A stretch of DNA of 20,028 nucleotides from a virus (IMGVR_UViG_3300022752_000495:1-20028), one strand, 5' to 3'; shown: positions 1-7,380, counted from the stretch's first letter. The notes: a model not told the origin generated them from the letters alone. Numbers and translations: made by a program.

Positions 1-27
1 GCAGGAAAAGCGTGAAAGACTTAAAAG

Positions 28-408
28 ATGGCAACGTCAAGTAACAGAACAGGACAGACAAAGAAAGTTAGTCTACAGCCTTATGACACTGGTGCTTATC
101 GGATACCTCTGGATTCTTCTTCTGTCGTTTCATCGGTACAAGGAAGTGATGTGATGGGAGTATTAGGATGGATCACTGCCGTTGTCTTAGTAGCTTTTAT
201 GTTACCTTTATTAGCTTGGATGTATCTTGATGTTCTTTCACAGAAACAAGAAGTGAAGCAACAAACTGAACAGATAGAAAGACTTAGAAGAAAGATTGAA
301 AGGAAGGAAAATGATAAAAAGCCTATTAGTATTAATGACAATCTTGTGTTTGACAGGGTGCGAAGACCGTTACCGTTACCCCTGCCAAGACCCAAAGAAT
401 TGGAATAG
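28..408 (+). CDS. Small membrane protein with C-terminal coiled coil
   Basis: A 126-aa reading frame with one membrane segment (about residues 45-67, from GVLGWITAVV) followed by a charged, heptad-like helix (about 70-95), then a Pro/Leu tail (PLPLPLPRP). This one-TM plus coiled-coil layout is seen in inner-membrane spanins, but a clear Rz lies downstream, so the role is open. The start is uncertain. ATG 28 gives a polar 42-residue N-terminal extension whose codons are AT-rich in third position like the neighbours, but with a weak ribosome site. ATG 154 (84 aa) has AAGGAAG about 8 bases upstream and sits at a TGATG junction with an open upstream frame. The 3' end overlaps the lipoprotein gene by 98 bases in another frame. 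I do not recognise a named family. Confidence 0.6.
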   Translation: MATSSNRTGQTKKVSLQPYDTGAYRIPLDSSSVVSSVQGSDVMGVLGWITAVVLVAFMLPLLAWMYLDVLSQKQEVKQQTEQIERLRRKIERKENDKKPISINDNLVFDRVRRPLPLPLPRPKELE

Positions 409-487
409 TGAAGACTGTAAGCCACCAATTTGTACAGCAGCAGGGACTTGTCCTGAGATGCTTGTTAAACCAGAGGAGAAGAAGTAA
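311..487 (+). CDS. Small phage lipoprotein (CEDRYRYPCQDP type)
   Basis: A 58-aa secreted lipoprotein. Residues 1-16 form a lipoprotein signal peptide (MIKSLLVLMTILCLTGC) with lipobox L-T-G-C, so Cys17 would be acylated. The mature part is short, with four more cysteines (PCQDP, DCKPP, ICTA, TCPE) and a charged end. I recall close relatives with the same CxDRYRYPCQDP start in many marine and freshwater T4-like and T7-like phages; their function is unknown. ATG 311 is preferred over the in-frame TTG at 296 because AGGAAGG lies 4 bases upstream. The gene starts inside the preceding frame and ends at a TAATG overlap with the holin candidate, so it is translated with the lysis genes. An outer-membrane or o-spanin-like role is possible but unproven. 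Confidence 0.85.
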   Translation: MIKSLLVLMTILCLTGCEDRYRYPCQDPKNWNSEDCKPPICTAAGTCPEMLVKPEEKK

Positions 488-810
488 TGCCAACAATTGG
501 ATACAAACCAAATAATCGCCTTAACGCTGACGAGATTGAAGTCAGGGTATGGGCATTCGTTATCGTGGTCTTGGTGACCATTCTGCTAGCTTCTATGGCT
601 ATGTTCTTGTATAGCGTTTCATTCGTTACGCAACCAATGAACGGTAGCATGGCTGCAATTGACAAGGTGTATACACAACAGATTAGTACCATCATGGTAT
701 TCATCACTGGTGTGCTTGGTGGTGTTGCTGGTCGCTCTGGTGTCAAAGCAATTGCCAACGCAAGTGCTAAGGCAGAAGCCAACGATAACGATGAGCCACC
801 TGCCCCATGA
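487..810 (+). CDS. Putative holin (two membrane segments)
   Basis: A 107-aa protein with two hydrophobic segments (about residues 21-46 and 66-90), a polar N-terminus and a charged C-terminal tail ending KAEANDNDEPPAP. Size and topology fit class II holins, which form lesions in the inner membrane and release the endolysin; the call rests on this and on position, not on a signature motif. It starts at a TAATG overlap with the lipoprotein stop and overlaps the start of Rz by ATGA, giving the order lipoprotein-holin-Rz/Rz1-endolysin. It could also be an unrelated small membrane protein. I am fairly confident the gene is real and moderately confident in the role. Confidence 0.65.
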   Translation: MPTIGYKPNNRLNADEIEVRVWAFVIVVLVTILLASMAMFLYSVSFVTQPMNGSMAAIDKVYTQQISTIMVFITGVLGGVAGRSGVKAIANASAKAEANDNDEPPAP

Positions 811-1271
811 GCATCCTTAACCCCTACATACTTTTAACCGTCTTGCTGGCTGTTCTAAGCAGTTTTGGAGGGGGTTATTGGAAGGGTGGTCATGATGCTC
901 ACATGAAGCAACAAGCTGAGATTGCTGCTTTAAATGAGAAGGCTAGAGAGACAGAGAAACAAATGGCTGTAGTAGCCACAACATATGCAGATACATTAAG
1001 AAAGTCTAACAAAGATGCTGAAAAGAAAATCACTACTCTTAGGGCTAACATTGCCACTGGTGATTTGCGCCTGTCAATCCCCACCCAAGGCTCCGTATGT
1101 CCCTCCTCAGATGCCGCCCCTGCCGTTGGAGATAACAGCGGAGAAACACGAACCGAACTTGACAGAGAGGTTGCTACATCTCTTATCGCCATCACAGCCG
1201 AAGGCGACACAGCCATAAGAAAGCTTAATGCTTGTATTGAAACCTATAACACTTTAAGGAATATGAAATGA
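807..1271 (+). CDS. Rz: Rz-like inner-membrane spanin
   Basis: A 154-aa i-spanin. An N-terminal membrane anchor (about residues 7-26, ending in FGGGYWKGGHDA) is followed by a long charged coiled coil (about 30-85) and a C-terminal helical part with conserved-looking cysteines (VCPSS, NACIET). Length and layout match lambda Rz. Rz spans the periplasm and, with Rz1, fuses inner and outer membranes after the holin and endolysin have acted. The gene overlaps the preceding stop by ATGA and the next gene by ATGA. A separate Rz1 frame lies wholly inside it, the classic lambda-like nested arrangement, which strongly supports the call. Confidence 0.9.
   Translation: MSILNPYILLTVLLAVLSSFGGGYWKGGHDAHMKQQAEIAALNEKARETEKQMAVVATTYADTLRKSNKDAEKKITTLRANIATGDLRLSIPTQGSVCPSSDAAPAVGDNSGETRTELDREVATSLIAITAEGDTAIRKLNACIETYNTLRNMK
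1015..1218 (+). CDS. Rz1: Rz1-like outer-membrane spanin lipoprotein
   Basis: A 67-aa lipoprotein encoded entirely within Rz in another frame. It has a basic start (MLKRKS), a hydrophobic signal peptide and a lipobox I-C-A-C with acylated Cys20. The short mature domain is proline-rich (PPKAPYVPPQMPPLPLE), the hallmark of Rz1. In the family this protein sits in the outer membrane and pairs with the periplasmic end of Rz to complete lysis of Gram-negative cells. Being fully embedded, its translation depends on the Rz message. The combination of nesting, lipobox and proline content makes an accidental frame unlikely. Confidence 0.9.
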   Translation: MLKRKSLLLGLTLPLVICACQSPPKAPYVPPQMPPLPLEITAEKHEPNLTERLLHLLSPSQPKATQP

Positions 1272-1732
1272 ATTTAACAGCCAACTTCTCTTTACATGAA
1301 CTTACTAAGTCTGAGACTGCTTTACGTTTAGGTCTGGATAATACACCAGATGAAGCAGCCATTACTAGTCTTAAACTTCTGTGTGAGAAAGTATTACAAC
1401 CTGTTAGAGATCATTATAAAAAAGGTGTAAAGTGTAATAGTGCATTTCGCAGTCCTGAAAGTAATGCTGCTGTGGGAGGATCGAAGACCTCAGACCATTG
1501 CAAGGGCCAAGCAGCCGATATAGAAATACCCGGTGTTGCTAATGCTGAGCTTGCTCAGTGGATTATGGACAACTTAGAATATACACAACTCATCCTTGAA
1601 TTCTACACTCCCGGTATTCCTGATAGTGGGTGGGTTCATGTTTCCTATGACCCCAACAATCTTAAGAAACAAGAGTTGACAGCAACTAAACAAAATGGTA
1701 AGACAGTGTATTTAAATGGACTTGTTGCTTAA
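1268..1732 (+). CDS. Endolysin, M15-family zinc peptidase
   Basis: A 154-aa peptidoglycan peptidase of the M15 (D-Ala-D-Ala carboxypeptidase / phage T5-like endopeptidase) fold. The zinc site is visible: S75-D76-H77...A83-D84 (SDHCKGQAAD) and H124 in GWVHVSY, with E111 (LILEFY) placed as the general base. The substrate-side FRSPESN motif (60-66) is also typical. There is no signal peptide or membrane segment, so it needs the holin for export. Its length equals single-domain phage M15 endolysins. It starts at an ATGA overlap with the end of Rz. It would cleave peptide cross-links of the host cell wall at lysis. Confidence 0.9.
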   Translation: MNLTANFSLHELTKSETALRLGLDNTPDEAAITSLKLLCEKVLQPVRDHYKKGVKCNSAFRSPESNAAVGGSKTSDHCKGQAADIEIPGVANAELAQWIMDNLEYTQLILEFYTPGIPDSGWVHVSYDPNNLKKQELTATKQNGKTVYLNGLVA

Positions 1733-1743
1733 GCGGTGATATA

Positions 1744-2040
1744 ATGTCTCCAAACCACCTAAACATAATTGGTAGGGAATATGAGATTGTTTACTTAGAT
1801 GAATTAAAAGACGCTGTTGGTGAGTGTGACTGGGATAATTTAAAAATAAAAATAAAGAACGGTCAGCCCCTGCCACTAGAAGTGGATACAGTGTTACATG
1901 AAACTGTACACGCAATAGATAATGCCATGCAACTTAATATGAACGAAAGACAAGTGTATTGTTTAACTACAGGATTGATATCAGTGTTAAAAGATAATCA
2001 ACATTTTTTAGAATATTTGTATAGGGTAGTAAAAAAATGA
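1744..2040 (+). CDS. Minimal HExxH putative metallopeptidase
   Basis: A 98-aa protein whose centre reads H52-E53-T-V-H56 followed by AID and, 12 residues on, E68 (NERQVYCL). This is the zincin pattern HExxH...E expected for two histidine zinc ligands, a catalytic glutamate and a third ligand. Before it is a short beta-rich region (IIGREYEIVYLDEL, LKIKIKNG). The layout is like the small phage peptidases related to ImmA/IrrE and SprT-like domains, though much smaller. No signal peptide is seen, so it should act in the cytoplasm or be packaged. It sits between the endolysin and the virion block, overlapping the next gene by ATGA. Its substrate is unknown. Confidence 0.75.
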   Translation: MSPNHLNIIGREYEIVYLDELKDAVGECDWDNLKIKIKNGQPLPLEVDTVLHETVHAIDNAMQLNMNERQVYCLTTGLISVLKDNQHFLEYLYRVVKK

Positions 2041-2609
2041 AAGAAAATTTCACAGCAACACAAAAAGAAGTTGTAGCTAGAAAGATGGGCTATGAAGGCC
2101 CTATGCAAATGTTTGATGAGTTCTTAATGTCTAGACCATCAGATGCACAGCGATATGCTTTCATCACTTCTAAGTTTGCTGAGAACATGGCTAAGGGTGG
2201 GATGGTTGGATATGCACAAGGTGGTGCTGTAGCTGCTCCTAAAAGTAAAGCCTCTTATATCATTGAACAATATATGAGATCAATAGGACAAGACCCAACT
2301 AAAAGACTTAATGCTATTTATAGACTTGTTAAGTCGGGGGACTCTATCTTGTTACAAGAGAATGAGTCTGTCTTAGAGCTTAGAAAGATTAAGCCGGGTG
2401 TCGTGTATTGTCATTTATATTCTTTGGATAAACCAATGACACTAGTTAAATCACTTACTAAGTTTATTCAAAAAATAAAACAATCTGATATTAAAGTAAT
2501 ATATGGCCCAACGCCAGACAATAATCAGATTGTTCCGTTGTTAGAAAGTTTAGGTGTTCCTGTAACTAAGTCAGATATTCCTGAATTTTATTGGAAGGCC
2601 ACAGTATGA
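2037..2609 (+). CDS. Putative virion-associated protein with YAQGGAV motif
   Basis: A 190-aa protein of unrecognised family. Residues 54-66 (KGGMVGYAQGGAV) form a glycine-rich turn motif; a near copy, YAVGGAV, occurs in the next protein. I recall such GG-V-A-GG elements from internal or tail proteins of marine phages. The C-terminal 110 residues look like an alpha/beta domain (ILLQENESVLELRKI, VVYCHLYSLD, IKVIYGPTPDN), somewhat reminiscent of an acyltransferase-like fold, but I see no decisive motif. It starts at an ATGA overlap with the metallopeptidase and ends at an ATGA overlap with the 853-aa gene, so it is translated as part of the virion block. Confidence 0.7.
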   Translation: MKENFTATQKEVVARKMGYEGPMQMFDEFLMSRPSDAQRYAFITSKFAENMAKGGMVGYAQGGAVAAPKSKASYIIEQYMRSIGQDPTKRLNAIYRLVKSGDSILLQENESVLELRKIKPGVVYCHLYSLDKPMTLVKSLTKFIQKIKQSDIKVIYGPTPDNNQIVPLLESLGVPVTKSDIPEFYWKATV

Positions 2610-5167
2610 GATATAGTAATAGTTTAGCTCTTTTAGGAATACCTTCATTACCAAGTAATGCGTTTAAACACGTAGGTAATAGGCAGATTAAACTGTATGG
2701 TGGTAATGATCCCATCAGTAAAGCTCTTGATGATGTTGTAGGCTTAGATGATAGTGGTGGTATTGGCGGCACTGTTAAAGAACTTGGATCACAGGTTGAT
2801 GATTTTGTAAATGAAGAAATTCCCGGAGGTTGGGTAACTATTGCTGTTGTTACTGGTGGTTATCTCTATGGGACTGAAATGCTTGCTGCTGATGCAGTTG
2901 GCACAGGCGCTACATTAACAGAAGCAGAGGCCGCTGCTTTAGCAGCCAAAGAAGCTACTGCGGCTAATGCACTAGCAGCAGGCAATACCACCGCATATGC
3001 TGGTCTTGAAACTGCTGCTCTAAATTCTGTACCTGCTGGTGCTTACACTGGTGTAACAGCTAGCAGTATGCCTACACAGCTTGATTACAGCTTTGGATCT
3101 GGTGCTTCTGGAGCACCTTCCTTTAAAGCAACACCGTCAGCCGCTACTAGCTTTGAGCTTGCAGCCCCTACAACAGAAGGGCTTGTAAAAGGAGCCACTC
3201 CTAATTTAAGTTCTTCTTTTAATCCATTTGCTCCTACTAGTATGGGTGGAGCACAAGGACTCACTGTCCCTTCTGCTACTGGTCAAGGCGTTGTGTCTGC
3301 TGCTGGAACATTCGGTACAGCCAATGCAGTCACTCCTAGCGGCACAAACCCCTTTAATTTAGGCAGTAGGGATCAACAGCCACCAACAGAAAAAGAAAAA
3401 GAAGGTAAGGATGTAACTTCTGCTGTTTCTCTCCTCATTGATCTTTTAAGTGAGCGTACTAAATCTACTAGAGGTGAAAGAAGTTATGCCGTTGGCGGTG
3501 CTGTAGAACCCTCTAATCCATCAGCCACTATGGGTGCTGCGACAACTACAGCAATCACTCCCGGAATGGTGTCTGCAACACCACAAGCACCCGCTACACA
3601 ACAAGCTGCTCCCTCAACTAATGTCATTTCTACCGAAGTGGTTGCTCCTCCAAAAACAGCAGCAGAAAAAATAACAACAGATGCTGCACAAGCAAAACTT
3701 GCTGCTAGCCTTACTGGAGTGAATGCAGAACAAGGCACTGTCTCTCAAGGAGCACAGGCACAAGCTGCCACCGCTATCCCAACTGAGACAGCAGTGGGTA
3801 AGGAACAAGCTGCTCAAGGAACAACAACGCTTGTGAAAGCGCCTGAAAAAAGAACCCTACAGGCTGGAGAAATTGTTAGTGGATCTGCTGTAGATCAAAC
3901 AGCAGTGGAAACTGCTCTAGCTAAGACACAAGCTGCTCAAGGTGTAGTGACAGAAGAGATGACCACACAAGGTCAGCTTAATAAACTGTTAACAAACTTT
4001 GATGCAGGAAACCCACCACCTTGGGCTGCTGCTTCTATGCGTGGTGTTACAGCACAGCTTGCCGCTAGAGGACTTGGTGCTAGCAGCATGGCAGGACAGG
4101 CCATTGTTCAAGCCACATTAGAAGCTGCTCTTCCTATTGCTGCCACTGATGCCAAAGTGTTTGAAACAATGGGTTTACAGAACCTGTCTAACAGGCAACA
4201 AACAGCAATGGTGTTGGGAGAACAAAGAGCTAAATTCTTAGGACAAGAATTTGATCAAAACTTCCAGACTAAAGTATTGAACGCTGCTCGTATTGCTGAC
4301 ATTGCTGATAAAAACTTCACTGCTGATGTAACCATTGCTTTAGAGAACGCACGTTTAACAAGCACAATGGATTTACAAAACCTGTCTAATAGACAAGCAT
4401 TGGTGTTAGCTAAGACAGCACAAGTTGCTAATTTAGAAACAGCTAATTTAAATAATAGACAGCAAGTGGCTGTAGAGAATGCTAAGGCTTTCTTAACTCT
4501 AGATGTTAAGAACTTAGACAACAGACAACAGACAGCTCTGTTTAAAGCTAAAGAAATTGCTGATTCAATTATTACAGACACTGCTGCTGCTAATGCAGCT
4601 AAAGCAACCAACGCTGCCAATGCTTTAGAAGCTGATAAAATAAATGCACAACTTGCTCTCTCTGCTTCGCAGTATAATGCAACAGAAAAGAATAAAGTGG
4701 CTATGTTTAATAAGTCTGCTGCTGATGAGCTTATTAAGTTTAATGCACAGGAAGCAAATGATAGAGCAGAATTTAATGCAAACCTATCAACTCAAATTAA
4801 TATAGCAAATGCTAAACTGTTAGCAGATGTTTCTACAGCAAACACTAGAGAAATAAATGCAATGGCTGCTGTCAATGCTAAGAATGCTACAGACTTATCT
4901 GCTTCTACATATGCTCAGCTTTCTCAGACATACAGAGATCAGCTTGAGACAGCATGGAAGACTTCTGATAATGCTTTAATGAGAGCTAATGAAATTTCTA
5001 AAGTGACTATCACTGCTAATGCAACTAAGTATGCTGGAGATGCAGCAGCAGACGCTGCTTACTATGCAGCTTTAGGTAGCCTGAGTGCTGCTCTGTTAAC
5101 CTCCAGCGGCGGTAGTAAAATAGCTGATAGTTTGGGAGAAAAAATATCTAAATGGTTAGGACTGTAA
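2606..5167 (+). CDS. Large Ala-rich virion protein with 11-residue repeats
   Basis: An 853-aa protein, probably a virion/ejection component. Residues 1-290 are Ala/Gly/Thr-rich with low complexity; YAVGGAV is at 294-300. A conserved-looking segment follows (about 470-510, PPWAAASMRGV and ARGLGASSMAGQAI), which I recall from related podoviral virion proteins. Residues 526-778 are about 23 back-to-back hendecads, many beginning with Asn (NLSNRQQTAMV, NAKAFLTLDVK, NAQEANDRAEF), predicting a long continuous helix or right-handed coiled coil. The C-terminus (SKIADSLGEKISKWLGL) is amphipathic. I chose ATG 2606, which overlaps the previous stop by ATGA, over the in-frame TTG at 2591. The function is inferred from size, composition and neighbours; a tail or core protein are both possible. 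Confidence 0.8.
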   Translation: MRYSNSLALLGIPSLPSNAFKHVGNRQIKLYGGNDPISKALDDVVGLDDSGGIGGTVKELGSQVDDFVNEEIPGGWVTIAVVTGGYLYGTEMLAADAVGTGATLTEAEAAALAAKEATAANALAAGNTTAYAGLETAALNSVPAGAYTGVTASSMPTQLDYSFGSGASGAPSFKATPSAATSFELAAPTTEGLVKGATPNLSSSFNPFAPTSMGGAQGLTVPSATGQGVVSAAGTFGTANAVTPSGTNPFNLGSRDQQPPTEKEKEGKDVTSAVSLLIDLLSERTKSTRGERSYAVGGAVEPSNPSATMGAATTTAITPGMVSATPQAPATQQAAPSTNVISTEVVAPPKTAAEKITTDAAQAKLAASLTGVNAEQGTVSQGAQAQAATAIPTETAVGKEQAAQGTTTLVKAPEKRTLQAGEIVSGSAVDQTAVETALAKTQAAQGVVTEEMTTQGQLNKLLTNFDAGNPPPWAAASMRGVTAQLAARGLGASSMAGQAIVQATLEAALPIAATDAKVFETMGLQNLSNRQQTAMVLGEQRAKFLGQEFDQNFQTKVLNAARIADIADKNFTADVTIALENARLTSTMDLQNLSNRQALVLAKTAQVANLETANLNNRQQVAVENAKAFLTLDVKNLDNRQQTALFKAKEIADSIITDTAAANAAKATNAANALEADKINAQLALSASQYNATEKNKVAMFNKSAADELIKFNAQEANDRAEFNANLSTQINIANAKLLADVSTANTREINAMAAVNAKNATDLSASTYAQLSQTYRDQLETAWKTSDNALMRANEISKVTITANATKYAGDAAADAAYYAALGSLSAALLTSSGGSKIADSLGEKISKWLGL

Positions 5168-5379
5168 TGCAACACATTAAATCATACATAAATAAAATAG
5201 AAGGCATCATTGCTTCTAATAAACCCTCTACTTCTAAGAAGAAGCCTATGGGCTTTGCTCCTACTAAGGAGAAGCAAACAGAAGAGACTAAAAAAGAAGA
5301 AATGAATATGAAGATTGTTGCTGACACAGTGCAGGGTATTAGAGAAGCTAGAAAGGGAATGCTAAATGCAACCAAATAA
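5167..5379 (+). CDS. Small basic protein, unknown function
   Basis: A 70-aa Lys-rich protein (21 or so basic residues) with a low-complexity middle (STSKKKPMGFAPTKEKQTEE) and helical ends. No family is recognised. The start is taken at ATG 5167, which forms a TAATG overlap with the stop of the 853-aa gene and has AGGA 5 bases upstream; an in-frame ATG at 5152 would add five residues. It overlaps the next gene by 14 bases. Position inside the virion block suggests a minor structural or assembly protein, but nothing in its sequence proves this. Confidence 0.7.
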   Translation: MQHIKSYINKIEGIIASNKPSTSKKKPMGFAPTKEKQTEETKKEEMNMKIVADTVQGIREARKGMLNATK

Positions 5380-5866
5380 ATCAAGCCCTCTTGATGTAAT
5401 ACAACCAGTACCTCCGGGTATTTCTTGGACTGCTCCTGAGAAGAGCAGGCCTTGGCAACAGCCTCCTCAATTAGTTAATATTGGTGAGGTTGTTCAAAGA
5501 TATATGGATAGTTTTTCTGATCCAGAAGTAATGTCTAATGCCATTGATGCCATAGAAACTAAAGTGCCTCTGTCTGTGATGGCACAATCAATCATGCTTA
5601 ATCATGTAAGCGAAGGTGTTCATACAATGGATATGGGCATACTGGTTATGCCTGTCATTATTGAATTGTTAATTACATTTGCTGAGCTTAGTAACGTAGA
5701 CTACATTGTTTTCCCTGATGAGATAGAGAAACAGAATATTATTCCTGTTGGTATTGCTAAGCTTGCTATGAAGAAAGCTTTAGAGAGCATGGAGAAAACT
5801 GTTGAACAAGTACAGGAAACTAAGCCAGCAGGTCTTATGGCACGTAAACAGAAAGAGGTGATGTAA
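5366..5866 (+). CDS. Conserved phage protein of virion block (PGISWTAPEKxRPW)
   Basis: A 166-aa protein. The N-terminal 35 residues are proline- and tryptophan-rich (PPGISWTAPEKSRPWQQPPQ), and are followed by an all-helical domain (about 38-150) that includes a hydrophobic run (MGILVMPVIIELLITFAEL, 90-108). The PPG-SW...P-RPW-PPQ start is a pattern I recall in proteins next to the internal virion genes of aquatic podoviruses; no biochemical role is known to me. It overlaps its neighbours (14 bases upstream; TAATG downstream), so it is co-translated with them. The hydrophobic stretch could be a buried helix rather than a membrane anchor. Confidence 0.75.
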   Translation: MQPNKSSPLDVIQPVPPGISWTAPEKSRPWQQPPQLVNIGEVVQRYMDSFSDPEVMSNAIDAIETKVPLSVMAQSIMLNHVSEGVHTMDMGILVMPVIIELLITFAELSNVDYIVFPDEIEKQNIIPVGIAKLAMKKALESMEKTVEQVQETKPAGLMARKQKEVM

Positions 5867-7380
5867 TGGCTGGATTCTTTCAAGCATTTGCAACTGGTGC
5901 TGCTACCACCATCACTGAGAATATTAAAAAAGAAGAAAAGAATGCTAGAGAACTAGCTGCTGCTCAAGCGTCTATGCTTATTGATAATCACAATAAAGTA
6001 AAAGATGCTAGAGATAAGCAAGCTAATAAGATGAAAGAGGATGTTCTCTTTCTTAAGTCTCAGTTTCCTACAGTGTCTAATGATGATTTAGTCACTGCTG
6101 CTACAAACCCTGCTGCTATTGCTGCTTTAAAAGCTAGAGCAGCACAGGCTGATTGGGATCCATCTGTAGTTAAGTTTACAGACTTTGCACAGCTTGCTTC
6201 TACCAATACTGGTAAATCAGTGGATGATCTTGTTAACAACATGTATGACATGTCTGCTGCTAAGGCTGCTCCTGTTGAAGCTAATAAGAGTATGAATCTT
6301 ATTCAAAAGATTACAGCAGGTACACAAGATCAAGAACTTAAACGAATTGTTGCTCCTTTAGGTCTTGATCCAGAGCAGTTAAAAGGAGCAATGAACTTCA
6401 AACCTAAGATGCCTGAAGGTGAAGTTAAGTTTAACTTAGGTGTTTTATCCACTCCTAGCTATGATGCACAACTTAAACAAGCAAAGCTTGCTGTAGTTAA
6501 AGCACAAGAGGCTGGTGATCCTGATGCTCTTGCAAAAGCTTCTGCTAAGGTGGCTGCTTTTGTTGTGGCTGAAACTCTTACCCGTACTGAGTCGTTAAGC
6601 AATGAGCAGATACAGTCTAATCTTGTTACAAAGATTCAAGCAGAAAAAGACCCAGAAGTTAAAGCTAAGCTTGAATTAGAATTGAAGAATAGACAGAAAC
6701 TTTTAGCCACTGATAAGAAAGTTACAGAAGCTGATATTAGAACAGACCTTGCTAATAAGATTATTGAAGCAAGAAAAGCTGGCGACACTAAACAAGTGGC
6801 TCTGTTAACTGGTGAATTGAAACAGCGTGAACAGCTTCTTGATAAACAGGAAACTAACGTAGAGAAAATATCAGCAGCCAATTACATTTCAGCAGCCACC
6901 AAAGGTGTTGCTTCTGCTATTCAAGACGCTATGCCTCCCGGCTCATTCATCACCATTACTAATCCTGATGGATCAACTTCTGTACAGCCTAAAGACTTGG
7001 CTTCTGAGAAACTTTATAGACAAGGCATAAATAACGGAAGAAACGCTGTTATTGCTCAGATGACAGGAGCAGATGGTAAGCCTAAGTCTGAGCTTCATAA
7101 GACAGCTTTGATTTCTATTGGTGTTGTGTTTGATCAGAATGGTGTAGCTAGACTTCCAACTGGTGGAGGAACACCGCCTCCTCCTGCACCTCCAGCAGCA
7201 CCAGTAGCAACACCAGCATCAGCAGCGTCAGCAGCGCCTACTCCTGCCCCTGCTAAGCCACCTGCTGCTCCATCAAAGCTTCCTACAGCAGCACAGTTTG
7301 ATGCTAAGTGGGCCACTATGAAACCGGGTGAAACAACAACCGGCCCTGATGGTAAGCCCTACACTAAAGGTAAGAAATAA
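5866..7380 (+). CDS. Putative internal virion / ejection protein (504 aa)
   Basis: A 504-aa, largely helical, charged protein. Residues 1-70 form an amphipathic then coiled N-terminus (FFQAFATGAATTITENIKKE). The middle (about 185-345) has long Lys/Glu-rich helices with an internal duplication, VTKIQAEKDPEVKAKLELELKNRQKLL versus LANKIIEARKAGDTKQVALLTGELKQREQLL. A Pro/Ala linker (about 425-470) leads to a small C-terminal element (FDAKWATMKPGETTTGPDGK, 480-499). Size and position just before the giant protein resemble T7 internal core protein gp15, but I see no sequence signature of it. It begins with TAATG on the previous stop and is followed two bases later by the next gene. Confidence 0.75.
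   Translation: MAGFFQAFATGAATTITENIKKEEKNARELAAAQASMLIDNHNKVKDARDKQANKMKEDVLFLKSQFPTVSNDDLVTAATNPAAIAALKARAAQADWDPSVVKFTDFAQLASTNTGKSVDDLVNNMYDMSAAKAAPVEANKSMNLIQKITAGTQDQELKRIVAPLGLDPEQLKGAMNFKPKMPEGEVKFNLGVLSTPSYDAQLKQAKLAVVKAQEAGDPDALAKASAKVAAFVVAETLTRTESLSNEQIQSNLVTKIQAEKDPEVKAKLELELKNRQKLLATDKKVTEADIRTDLANKIIEARKAGDTKQVALLTGELKQREQLLDKQETNVEKISAANYISAATKGVASAIQDAMPPGSFITITNPDGSTSVQPKDLASEKLYRQGINNGRNAVIAQMTGADGKPKSELHKTALISIGVVFDQNGVARLPTGGGTPPPPAPPAAPVATPASAASAAPTPAPAKPPAAPSKLPTAAQFDAKWATMKPGETTTGPDGKPYTKGKK

Noticed and set aside
465-782. Left-pointing open frame opposite the holin candidate
   Set aside because: It mirrors the right-pointing gene, has no ribosome site and would sit alone against the transcription direction of the whole block.
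2591-2605. TTG start extending the 853-aa gene by five codons
   Set aside because: ATG 2606 forms the ATGA overlap used throughout this operon.
7150-7270. Repetitive gcagca/cctgct tract as a DNA repeat element
   Set aside because: It is explained by the Pro/Ala linker codons of the 504-aa protein; units are irregular.
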